Positions 1-6,658 of a stretch of DNA of 8,380 bases are shown in pieces. Position 1 is the stretch's first letter, and each line of letters begins with the position of its first letter. The notes below the pieces were generated by a model. The model was not told the DNA's origin, made no database searches, and was given only the letters and a program-made list of their open reading frames with translations. The stretch lies in the NCBI GenBank assembly GCA_023426425.1, contig JAFAAT010000253.1:1-8380 (forward strand). Direction: 5' to 3'. This stretch comes from Bacteroidota bacterium. Its GTDB lineage: Bacteria; Bacteroidota; Bacteroidia; Chitinophagales; Chitinophagaceae. The translations under genes were made by a program, and so were the position numbers.

Positions 1-1530
1 CACCCGTGGCGGAGAGCCCTCCTTGCCGGTGTATTTGCTGATCTTGTGGAGCGAGTTGATGTTTACATAGAGGACATCATTGTCTTTGTAGATGATGCGA
101 ATGGCTTCCTGCATGTTTCCATTCACCTCAATTTTTTGCAGACCACTGTACACTCCGACGCCATGGTCGATGTGGGTTACATAGTCTCCCGGTTGCAGCT
201 CTTTGAGTGCCCGGATGGTGAGTGCCTTGCCGCGGGAGTAGGCTTGCTTTACATTGTATTTATGATACCGTTGAAATATCTGGTGGTCGGTGTAGCAAAG
301 GATATTTTTTTCGTGGTCGATGAAGCCTTTGCTGATGGAAGTGGGGATGGGAGTGAAGTCGATGGCGGCGTTGAGATCTTCAAATATGCTGCGTAGACGC
401 TCCAGCTGGCGGGGGTTTTCGGCGAAGATGAAAGGCGTGCAGTTAGTGGTGCAGCGTTTCTTAAGATCATCTATTAGCATATTGAACTGTCTGTTGAATA
501 CAGGCTGTTCGTCTGTAGCAAACTGTAGGCTGGTGGTAATGGGGTCTCCTGTGAGTTTTTCCAGAGAATGATTGTACCATTCAATGAGGTGTCTTTGTTT
601 CACCTGCTCCAGCCAGCGCTCGCTGGTTTCAAAATCATCCCTGGTCAGTTCTTTTAGCCATTCCTCCTCGTGGTCTACTGCTACTGTCCCGATTTCAATC
701 TTTTCCGGAAGGTCATGTTCCAGCTTGCCGAGTCTACCGATTACAAAGTCGAGGTCCTTTGCCCAGATAATAGTATTGTGGGGCAGGTAGTCCAGCAGTG
801 AGATTTTCTCAGAGGTGTCAAACTTTGTTTCCACATTGGGGAGAATGGACACCTGTAGCAGCTTTCTTTCTGAGAGCTGGGTTTCGGGATTGAATATCCT
901 GATACTGTCTACCTCGTCTCCAAAAAGTTCTATTCGGTAGGGATGTTCATTGCCGAAGGAGTAGATATCCAGGATGCCACCGCGCATGGCAAACTGCCCG
1001 GGCTCATAGACAAAGTCTTCTCTTTTGAAGCCCAGTTCCACGAAGCGCGCCATCAGCTCTTCTACCTGTAGTGTCTCGCCCACCTTGATGCTGATCATGT
1101 TGCCGGAGAGCGTTTTGGGGTTGACCACTCGTTCGAACACTGCTTCCGGATAAGTCACCAGCACTTTTTTATTCACTTTGGTGCTGCTGAACTTGGTGAG
1201 TGCCTCTGTCCGCAGCATCACATGACTGCTGTTTAGCTCACTGAAAGCTCCGGTTTTCTTGAATGAATCAGGAAAGAAGCAGATGTCTAAGGCATTGGTG
1301 AGATGCTCGATGTCATTGTGGAAATAGGCTGCTTCCTCTTTGTCATTGAGGATAAAGACATGGTTTACATCAGCCATTTGCCACACTGCGGTGGCTACGA
1401 AGTTGATGGAAGATGCCCTGAGATTGTCGAGGTAGATACGAACCCTGGGATCAGGCAATGAAACTGCGGCCGCTAATTGTTTTAAGCGGATATCGTTTTG
1501 ATACAGTCCCAGCAACACCTGCAGGTTCAT
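1..1530 (-). CDS. mfd: Transcription-repair coupling factor Mfd, N-terminal part (cut by left edge)
   Basis: Mfd is an ATP-driven DNA translocase that removes RNA polymerase stalled at DNA lesions and recruits UvrA for nucleotide excision repair in the cytoplasm. The minus strand reads open for 510 codons to the window edge. Residues about 1-250 resemble the UvrB-homology domains, with the hallmark RGGILDIY at 183-190 and a following YRIELFGDEVDSIR at 198-211. No Walker A loop is visible in this region, as expected because the Mfd UvrB-like module lacks ATPase activity. Residues about 446-510 begin the CarD-like RNA polymerase interaction domain (QPGDYVTHIDHGVGVY, 446-461), which continues to GKEG at 502-505 before the edge. 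The helicase and C-terminal domains lie outside; the family is usually about 1,100 residues or more. The ATG at 1530 is preferred because in-frame stops lie just upstream. It is divergent from the lipoprotein gene at 1645. Confidence 0.96.
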   Translation of the reverse strand, partial: MNLQVLLGLYQNDIRLKQLAAAVSLPDPRVRIYLDNLRASSINFVATAVWQMADVNHVFILNDKEEAAYFHNDIEHLTNALDICFFPDSFKKTGAFSELNSSHVMLRTEALTKFSSTKVNKKVLVTYPEAVFERVVNPKTLSGNMISIKVGETLQVEELMARFVELGFKREDFVYEPGQFAMRGGILDIYSFGNEHPYRIELFGDEVDSIRIFNPETQLSERKLLQVSILPNVETKFDTSEKISLLDYLPHNTIIWAKDLDFVIGRLGKLEHDLPEKIEIGTVAVDHEEEWLKELTRDDFETSERWLEQVKQRHLIEWYNHSLEKLTGDPITTSLQFATDEQPVFNRQFNMLIDDLKKRCTTNCTPFIFAENPRQLERLRSIFEDLNAAIDFTPIPTSISKGFIDHEKNILCYTDHQIFQRYHKYNVKQAYSRGKALTIRALKELQPGDYVTHIDHGVGVYSGLQKIEVNGNMQEAIRIIYKDNDVLYVNINSLHKISKYTGKEGSPPRV

Positions 1531-1537
1531 GCGGCTG

Positions 1538-1564
1538 CAAATTTACCCTTATGTGGTATTCAAA
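1538..1564 (-). promoter_or_regulatory. Probable mfd promoter (Bacteroidota -7 motif)
   Basis: On the minus strand TAAATTTG (1545-1538) matches the Bacteroidota -7 consensus TAnnTTTG exactly. It ends 7 bases before the mfd ATG at 1530. A TTTG (1564-1561) lies upstream, but with a 15-base spacer, shorter than the usual 19-21, so the -33 assignment is weak. A start site at the usual distance would give an mRNA with almost no leader. Confidence 0.5.
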
Positions 1565-1617
1565 ACTCCGGCCATTAATATTTTGATTATTGTGGTGCAT
1601 GGGTATGCATACATCAG

Positions 1618-1625
1618 TACCTTTA
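1618..1625 (+). promoter_or_regulatory. Possible -7 element for the small lipoprotein gene
   Basis: TACCTTTA matches TAnnTTTG at all but the last fixed base and ends 19 bases before the ATG at 1645. No well-placed TTTG is seen upstream. It is the best candidate in the short spacer divergent from mfd, but could be chance. Confidence 0.25.
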
Positions 1626-1644
1626 AGGCTAGAACAGCCCGGCC

Positions 1645-1920
1645 ATGAAAAAACTGCTTTACTCGCTCGCTTTCATCACTTTCTGCTCTTCCTGTGCAAA
1701 CACCTGGGACGAAGAAACCAAGGATATGTTCCTGCAGTCCTGCCTGGAAGATGCCACGCGGTGGACAGAAACAGCCAATGAAGCGCAGGTCTACTGTGAT
1801 TGTGTGATGACGAAGATGATTGAGAAGTACCCCACTGTGAAGAAAGCATTGGAGAAAGTGGACAGCATTATGGTTGATCCAGAGCTAAAGGCTTGTAGGA
1901 CGGAGATGATGGCTAACTAA
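1645..1920 (+). CDS. Small cysteine-rich probable lipoprotein, function unknown
   Basis: I do not recognise a named family for this 91-residue protein. It starts MKKLLYSLAFITF, a short basic and hydrophobic signal sequence, followed by CSSC at 14-17. Cys17 is the likely lipidated residue, although Cys at -3 is unusual for a lipobox, so plain Sec export is an alternative. The predicted mature part is polar and mostly helical, with four more cysteines: C33, a CxC pair at C51 and C53 (YCDC), and C84. The spacing F-L-x-x-C, Y-C-x-C, K-x-x-x-x-YP, then C near the end recalls small exported Bacteroidota proteins annotated as hypothetical (recollection, not a search). Two disulfides or a metal site are possible. 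It is a single gene, divergent from mfd, with a structured spacer downstream. The ATG at 1645 fits the signal peptide. Confidence 0.8.
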   Translation: MKKLLYSLAFITFCSSCANTWDEETKDMFLQSCLEDATRWTETANEAQVYCDCVMTKMIEKYPTVKKALEKVDSIMVDPELKACRTEMMAN

Positions 1921-1951
1921 CTTGACTTTTCAGATTTTCGGGTTTAAAGGG

Positions 1952-1987
1952 TTTGAATTAGCTTATTTAGAAATAATAGTATTTTTA
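1952..1987 (+). promoter_or_regulatory. Weak promoter candidate for the surface-protein gene
   Basis: TTTG at 1952-1955 and TATTTTTA at 1980-1987 resemble the -33 and -7 elements of Bacteroidota promoters. The 24-base spacer is longer than the usual 19-21 and the last base of the -7 element differs. If used, it would give a leader of roughly 70 bases containing the GC-rich hairpin at 2002-2033. Confidence 0.25.
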
Positions 1988-2001
1988 GTACAGCGGCTGA
2001 C

Positions 2002-2033
2002 TCGGTTTCCCTGCGCGAGGTCGCGTCACCCGA
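2002..2033 (+). other. GC-rich hairpin within the spacer
   Basis: CGCGA (2014-2018) and TCGCG (2021-2025) form a perfect inner stem around GG. Outside it, TCGG (2002-2005) pairs with CCGA (2030-2033), with an internal loop between the two stems. No T-run follows, so it does not look like an intrinsic terminator. It could fold in the leader of the 2063 gene. Confidence 0.4.
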
Positions 2034-2062
2034 ATGACTGGAAAATCTAAAAGCGATTACCC

Positions 2063-4081
2063 ATGAAGTATTCTTATCAGCGCCATGCCTGTGGGGCTAT
2101 GAACATCAGTATGTACAGGTACATGAGTTCATTGAAAGCCATTTTGATGGCTGCATTTCTGTTGCTTGCAACAACTCCTTCCCCTGCACAGATGGTTGTA
2201 GACACCTTTGCCACAGCATCAAGCGGTAGCATGGTTTCACCAATTGCGAATTTACAATCACGACAGACCGTGGTGGTATATCAGCCCGCAGAACTTGCTG
2301 CAGTAGGTATTGTGCCGGGAGTGTCAATCTATGGTTTGGGTTACTACAAAACTAACAGTGCAGATTTAGGCCCGAATGCGACTGCCAGTTTCGAAGTAAA
2401 GGTGCGGGGAGGCAATCAGGACACGGTTATCTCATCGATGTGGACTACTTATTCCTGGTCCTACTATGTCAACAACTTTCTTGGAGGTGGTTTCACTTCA
2501 TTGACCCAGTTTGTAAATGGTATCAATTTGAATATACCTTCTACCCCGGGTTGGATTCCATTTATGTTGGACGCCCCTTTTGTATACACAGGAGGAGCCC
2601 TGGAGTTCTTTACAACATGGACTGCGTCTGCCAATGCATTCACCTCAGTTCCCTTCTGGGGCGTAGACGCCAGTCCTAGTCAGTATGTATACCTTGAAAG
2701 CAATACGCCGCTTCCCTGGTCCCACGGGTATATTCAACGTCCTGCGACAATAATTTTTCATTCCGAAAATCCTGCACCCTGTACAGGCATTCCAACAGGT
2801 GGCTACATTTCAGGAGCAAACCTTGTTTGCCCCAATGACAGCTTCTACCTGTTCCTGGTAAATCCTTCCGCTGGCCCGGGAGTCACTTATCAGTGGCAGA
2901 ACGCACCAGTTGGTTCCTCAACCTGGACAAATATCTCCGGTGCCACTGCCCCAAGCCTGCACTATATTTCTGCCACCCCAATGCAGTTTAGATGCCTGGT
3001 ATCCTGCCTGAATTCTGGACAAACTACTCCCTCTTCACCATACACCTTTACACCTGTAGCAGTTCAAATTGATTCTATCAGCATAAACGTCAACGGCAAC
3101 ATAGCCGACCTGGAAGCGAATGTCAGCAACGCAACCAGCTCCACTTTTTATAAGTGGCGGTTTGGTGATGGAGACAGTAGTGGAAATAATCCCGTCCAAC
3201 ATCAATACCTTACTGACTCCACCTACACAGTGCAAGTCATAGCAGTGGGCGACTGCAACAGTGATACTGCCTATATCACATTCACCCTGGGATGTATCGG
3301 CGGTGCTTCATTTCATAACCAGATTACTTCCCTCACCGATACCAATATTTGCGAGGGTGAATTTATAACACTTCAAACCACCACGTCACCACCTCCGGGA
3401 TTCACCTTCCAATGGCAATATAGAGGGTCTTTCGGTGTTTTCTATAACATACCCGGAGCGACCACCCAAACGTTTACTGTTCAGCCAACTGGCACTACGA
3501 TCTATCGACTACTGGCAACCTGCACGACTACCGGAAATACTAAAATTTCCAACGAGATCACAGTGAATGTCACACCACCACCTAATGCTGATACCATTCA
3601 TGCCATAAATGTCAGTGGCAATCACTGGGACTTCTCTGCGCCAGGTGCCTCAAATGTTACCGACTACCAATGGGATTTTGGGAATGGCCACACATCCTCT
3701 CTATCCAATCCTTCACATCACTTTCCCTGGGCAGGAGCCTATACCATTACACTCATCACTACTAATGCCATCAACGGATGCACTGATACTGCCAGCCTCA
3801 CATTAAACATTGCTACCCATGTAGAGGAGCTGATAGGTTCTTCTATCGATTTTTTTCCCAATCCGGCAACCGACCACATTATAATAAGCACTGACGGCCT
3901 TAACGGACAGATTGCCATGCTCCTTACAGACCCAGCAGGAAGAACTGTGGCTAATCTGTATACAGGACCAGCAACTGGTTTAAACAGAAAACTAAGCTTG
4001 CCCGTTGTGGCTCCCGGTATTTACTTCCTGCAGATCCAGTCGGGCCAGCAATCCATCAGAAAGCGGCTGGTAATTCGATAA
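2063..4081 (+). CDS. Secreted Ig-like/PKD repeat protein with T9SS type A sorting domain
   Basis: This is a predicted cell-surface or secreted protein exported by Sec and then by the type IX system. A signal peptide (hydrophobic core about 25-37, cleavage probably after SPA at 40-42) is followed by a beta-rich N-terminal region (about 43-238) of a kind common in T9SS cargo. Then come an Ig-like domain (about 240-330), a PKD domain (about 332-410, WRFGDGD at 365-371), a second Ig-like domain (about 411-505), a second PKD domain (about 508-585, WDFGNGH at 537-543) and a C-terminal sorting domain (about 588-672). The last shows FFPNPATDHIIIS at 597-609 and ends in a basic RKRLVIR. No catalytic domain is seen; adhesion or matrix binding is a guess. 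The start is uncertain: ATGs at 2063, 2099, 2111 and 2123 are in frame, and 2123 gives the most typical signal peptide length. Confidence 0.9.
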   Translation: MKYSYQRHACGAMNISMYRYMSSLKAILMAAFLLLATTPSPAQMVVDTFATASSGSMVSPIANLQSRQTVVVYQPAELAAVGIVPGVSIYGLGYYKTNSADLGPNATASFEVKVRGGNQDTVISSMWTTYSWSYYVNNFLGGGFTSLTQFVNGINLNIPSTPGWIPFMLDAPFVYTGGALEFFTTWTASANAFTSVPFWGVDASPSQYVYLESNTPLPWSHGYIQRPATIIFHSENPAPCTGIPTGGYISGANLVCPNDSFYLFLVNPSAGPGVTYQWQNAPVGSSTWTNISGATAPSLHYISATPMQFRCLVSCLNSGQTTPSSPYTFTPVAVQIDSISINVNGNIADLEANVSNATSSTFYKWRFGDGDSSGNNPVQHQYLTDSTYTVQVIAVGDCNSDTAYITFTLGCIGGASFHNQITSLTDTNICEGEFITLQTTTSPPPGFTFQWQYRGSFGVFYNIPGATTQTFTVQPTGTTIYRLLATCTTTGNTKISNEITVNVTPPPNADTIHAINVSGNHWDFSAPGASNVTDYQWDFGNGHTSSLSNPSHHFPWAGAYTITLITTNAINGCTDTASLTLNIATHVEELIGSSIDFFPNPATDHIIISTDGLNGQIAMLLTDPAGRTVANLYTGPATGLNRKLSLPVVAPGIYFLQIQSGQQSIRKRLVIR

Positions 4082-4085
4082 ACAA

Positions 4086-4127
4086 AACTCCAAAGTGATA
4101 GTTCGCAAGATCTATCGCTTTGGAGTT
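4086..4127. terminator. Strong hairpin terminator between convergent genes
   Basis: AACTCCAAAGTGATAG (4086-4101) pairs over its full 16 bases with CTATCGCTTTGGAGTT (4112-4127), with one G-U wobble and a 10-base loop. Read on the minus strand, the stem is followed by a T-rich run (TTTGTTTAT), a good intrinsic terminator for the dehydrogenase gene ending at 4147. On the plus strand no T-run follows, but the stem begins 4 bases after the surface-protein stop and may act in both directions. Confidence 0.85.
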
Positions 4128-4146
4128 CACAGGTTTCAATGCCAGG

Positions 4147-5310
4147 TTATCTCAATAACAATTCTTTGCTCGCAGCATGCCTGCGCAGCAACGCACTGGC
4201 CCTGTATCGGTCTTCCCTGTATAAATCATACAGCTCATCCAACAACCTCAACACCTTTTCAGCCCCTATTTCATCACACCAGGCAAGCAATCCTTTGGGA
4301 TAATTAACTCCCTTGGTCATCGCCAGGTCGAGATCCTTCGCACTCGCCACCTGCAAATGCAAAGCATCAGCCGCCTCGTTGATCAGCATCACGAGTATGC
4401 GATCCACGATCTGTGTCCCTAAAACAATATCCTTATTTGGCTCTGGTATAGAAGCTACTTCAAAATAGTTATAAAAACCCCGTCCCGACTTCCGCCCTAA
4501 CCAGCCAGCTTCCAACAGTCGCTTCTGCGAGAATGAAGGCTTATACCTCGGATCATAAAAGAACGACTGAAATACAGTTTCCGTCACCACGTAGTTCACA
4601 TCATGTCCTATATAGTCCATTAGAGCAAATGGTCCCATCCTAAACTTTCCGATCTCTGTCATCGCCCAGTCAATAGTCGCCATATCAGCAATGCCCTCTT
4701 CATATATCCTCAACGCTTCTCCATAGAATGGTCGCGCCACCCTGTTTACTATAAAGCCCGGAGTATCCTTGGCGATCACCGGCACCTTACCCCACGCTTC
4801 CATCAATGTCTTCATCTCTTCTACCAATCCTGCCCTTGTTTGCACCGCAGGTATCACCTCAACCAATGCCATCAGAGGCGCAGGATTGAAGAAATGCAGG
4901 CCAATCACCTGTTCAGGCTTGGCACAGGCTGCAGCAATAGAGGTAACGCTCAACGAAGAGGTATTTGTTGCAAGCACACAGCTGTCATCCACTATCTTCT
5001 CAAGTACTTCAAATACGGTCTTCTTCACCTCCAGCTTCTCGACGATTGCTTCTATCACCAGTCTGCATTCAGCAAAGGCAGAAAGATCAGCAGCAAATAC
5101 TATTCGGCCCAGAGTCTCAGCCGCACTTTGCAACTTGCCCTTCTCCTCCAGCTTCTGCAGCATCTGGCTCAGGTGAAGCTTTGCCTTCTCCAGCGCCTCC
5201 TGATTGTTGTCAAATAACACCACAGGGTGGCCGGCTACTGCCGCTACCTGTGCAATGCCCGAGCCCATAGCGCCGGCTCCTATTACTCCAATCGTATCAA
5301 TCGTGTTCAT
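4147..5310 (-). CDS. 3-hydroxyacyl-CoA dehydrogenase, NAD-dependent
   Basis: The enzyme oxidises (S)-3-hydroxyacyl-CoA to 3-ketoacyl-CoA with NAD+ in the cytoplasm, as in fatty-acid beta-oxidation or phenylacetate-type degradation. The 387-residue protein has a Rossmann fold with GAGAMG at 11-16 and Asp34 at the end of strand two. The expected active-site residues are present with the same spacing as the mammalian enzyme: S118 (NTSSLS), H139 (GLHFFNP), E151 and N189 (GFIVNR). The first C-terminal domain covers about 182-282 (GRGFYNY at 276-282). A second, related C-terminal domain covers about 300-380 (NEAADAL, GVNYP, RYRAS), as in PaaH-type enzymes, but the whole is shorter than their roughly 475-500 residues. 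The start is the ATG at 5310, giving MNTIDTIGVIGAG; an upstream TTG at 5334 overlaps a promoter-like motif. The exact substrate cannot be read from context, because neither neighbour is a beta-oxidation gene. Confidence 0.94.
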   Translation of the reverse strand: MNTIDTIGVIGAGAMGSGIAQVAAVAGHPVVLFDNNQEALEKAKLHLSQMLQKLEEKGKLQSAAETLGRIVFAADLSAFAECRLVIEAIVEKLEVKKTVFEVLEKIVDDSCVLATNTSSLSVTSIAAACAKPEQVIGLHFFNPAPLMALVEVIPAVQTRAGLVEEMKTLMEAWGKVPVIAKDTPGFIVNRVARPFYGEALRIYEEGIADMATIDWAMTEIGKFRMGPFALMDYIGHDVNYVVTETVFQSFFYDPRYKPSFSQKRLLEAGWLGRKSGRGFYNYFEVASIPEPNKDIVLGTQIVDRILVMLINEAADALHLQVASAKDLDLAMTKGVNYPKGLLAWCDEIGAEKVLRLLDELYDLYREDRYRASALLRRHAASKELLLR

Positions 5311-5331
5311 CCTCACTTTTACTAGTGCGGG

Positions 5332-5339
5332 CAAATTAA
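5332..5339 (-). promoter_or_regulatory. Possible -7 element for the 3-hydroxyacyl-CoA dehydrogenase gene
   Basis: The minus strand reads TTAATTTG, one mismatch from TAnnTTTG, ending 21 bases before the ATG at 5310. No TTTG is found at the expected -33 position. It sits next to the -33 element of the divergent plus-strand promoter. Confidence 0.35.
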
Positions 5340-5342
5340 GAA

Positions 5343-5376
5343 TTTGCTGATTAACTGGCGGATGATTTTAACTTTG
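5343..5376 (+). promoter_or_regulatory. Bacteroidota-type promoter for the GT-C glycosyltransferase gene
   Basis: TTTG at 5343-5346 and TAACTTTG at 5369-5376 match the -33 and -7 consensus (TTTG and TAnnTTTG) exactly. The spacer is 22 bases, just over the usual 19-21. The -7 element ends 16 bases before the ATG at 5393, so the leader should be very short. This is the clearest promoter in the window. Confidence 0.6.
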
Positions 5377-5392
5377 GATTGAAAGATCACAG

Positions 5393-6658
5393 ATGTCACT
5401 TCTTTTTCGAGACAACAAGAATAGACTAGTCAATGGAAGCTTGCCAGTGTTATTTACCCTACTAGTACTGGCTTCTGGATTTATTATGTTGAAAGATCGA
5501 CTAGGTAGTTGGTGGCCGGAACAATCACACCTAAGGTATCTGGATGCTGGGTGGTATAAGAGTATTGTAGATCACGGCTATATTTTTGATGCAACTGCGG
5601 CGAACAATACAGCGTTTTTCCCACTATTTCCATATGTGTGGAAGTGGCTTGGAGTTGATGAAGTCGGAGCGGCATTTTTTAACGCAATGCTCTTCTTCAT
5701 TGCCTGTGGATTTCTGTTTCAGCTTTTCCCTTCCAACTTCAAGGTGCGGCTCGGCTATCTTGCCCTCTCTATCATCACTTTTTACATTAGCCCTTTTTCT
5801 GAGAGCCTCTTTTTTATTTTCTCCCTTTCCATTTTATGGGGGCTTCAAAAAAGAAGTCATTCTTATGTTGTGGTAGGCATCATTGGTGCTGGCTTGGCTC
5901 GTTCAGTCTGTACCGTCTTTTTCCCAGCTTTCTTAATCCTCGGTGCCTTTAAGTTATGGGAGAGCAGGAGATTGAGGGATGCACTTCCATACTTCACCTA
6001 TAGTCTCATTAGCTTAATCACCTTGTTGGCTGTATTTCTCATTCATTGGTACCAAACCGGTGTTTTTTGGGCGTTCACACACACCCAAAAGTTTTGGGGT
6101 AGCGGTTTTAGAATCCCTGACCTGCCCTTTACCACATGGGATCCTCAAGATAATGGTTACTATGACCAGCTTGCCCTTTTTGTTTGCCTGACAGCTATTA
6201 TATACTTTACCTATCTGTTTTTACGCATTGTGGCGAGAAAGCAGCAGAGAGCTGTTGATCAAGCATTGATGTTTTCAATATTGTACTTTTCCGGTATAGC
6301 CTTACTTATGCTATTTACCAGAGGAGGCGGGTTTAACAGCATCAATCGATACGTGTTTTGTACGCCTTACGTATACATCCTTATCCGGCATATAAACCAA
6401 ATAGAGATAAACAAGCGCATGGTTATAGCGCTGCTAGTGGTTGGTGTAGCCTATTACAATTATTGCTGGAACATGGGCGCTAGTCTGGAGCGCCAGGCTG
6501 TTGCCCTGGGATTATTGTCCCTAAGCTTCTTATTTCCTTTGGCGATGAAGAAGGATACAGCCTGGGCAAATATCCTGTTCTTTTTACTCTGGTCCGGAAT
6601 GGTAGTAGTCCAGGCGAACCTTTGGTTTCGTTATGTAACTGGCGTCTGGGTGGGCTGA
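5393..6658 (+). CDS. Polytopic GT-C glycosyltransferase, PIG-V mannosyltransferase-like
   Basis: This is a predicted inner-membrane glycosyltransferase that would use a lipid-linked sugar donor. The 421-residue protein is very hydrophobic, with about ten candidate membrane spans (for example 16-33, 92-111, 118-134, 136-150, 157-186, 199-218, 258-278, 290-308, 342-358, 370-384, 390-407). The first extracytoplasmic loop has RYLDAGWYKSIVDHGY (48-63), whose Asp51 matches the catalytic acidic residue of GT-C enzymes, then TAFFPLFP (73-80). SPFSESLFF (133-141) and INRYVF (317-322) also recall PIG-V, the eukaryotic GPI mannosyltransferase, and its bacterial relatives. The acceptor and sugar are unknown; bacteria do not make GPI anchors, so a glycan or glycolipid role is inferred. 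It has its own promoter, appears less GC-rich than its neighbours, and its stop codon abuts that of the next gene. Confidence 0.75.
   Translation: MSLLFRDNKNRLVNGSLPVLFTLLVLASGFIMLKDRLGSWWPEQSHLRYLDAGWYKSIVDHGYIFDATAANNTAFFPLFPYVWKWLGVDEVGAAFFNAMLFFIACGFLFQLFPSNFKVRLGYLALSIITFYISPFSESLFFIFSLSILWGLQKRSHSYVVVGIIGAGLARSVCTVFFPAFLILGAFKLWESRRLRDALPYFTYSLISLITLLAVFLIHWYQTGVFWAFTHTQKFWGSGFRIPDLPFTTWDPQDNGYYDQLALFVCLTAIIYFTYLFLRIVARKQQRAVDQALMFSILYFSGIALLMLFTRGGGFNSINRYVFCTPYVYILIRHINQIEINKRMVIALLVVGVAYYNYCWNMGASLERQAVALGLLSLSFLFPLAMKKDTAWANILFFLLWSGMVVVQANLWFRYVTGVWVG

Larger units (their letters stand above)
1926..2053. repeat. Long imperfect inverted repeat filling the spacer
   Basis: CTTTTCAGATTTTC at 1926-1939 pairs with GAAAATCTAAAAG at 2041-2053, giving 13 base pairs with one bulged C at 1931. 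The arms enclose about 100 bases with an AT-rich left half (1943-1990) and a GC-rich right half carrying its own hairpin (2002-2033). It starts 5 bases after the lipoprotein stop and ends 9 bases before the first ATG of the surface-protein gene. It could be a MITE-like or REP-like element, a structured 5' leader of the next gene, or a loose terminator. No transposase or target duplication is visible. Confidence 0.45.

Noticed and set aside
46..790. Three plus-strand open frames (46-396, 320-571, 572-790)
   Set aside because: They are antisense to the well-supported mfd coding sequence, show no family resemblance and have no promoter or start signals.
1590..1781. Plus-strand 63-codon frame overlapping the lipoprotein
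   Set aside because: Out-of-frame shadow of the lipoprotein gene; no signal sequence or recognisable motif.
2106..2327. Minus-strand frames under the surface-protein gene (also 3035-3235)
   Set aside because: Antisense to a long protein whose domains are recognisable throughout.
4095..4307. Plus-strand 70-codon frame
   Set aside because: It begins inside the terminator hairpin and runs antisense to the end of the dehydrogenase gene.
4769..5270. Overlapping plus-strand frames of 101-135 codons
   Set aside because: All are antisense to the Rossmann domain of the dehydrogenase, where the minus-strand product has every catalytic residue.
5311..5334. Upstream TTG start for the dehydrogenase
   Set aside because: It overlaps the candidate -7 element, and the family normally begins a few residues before the GxGxxG loop, as the ATG at 5310 does.
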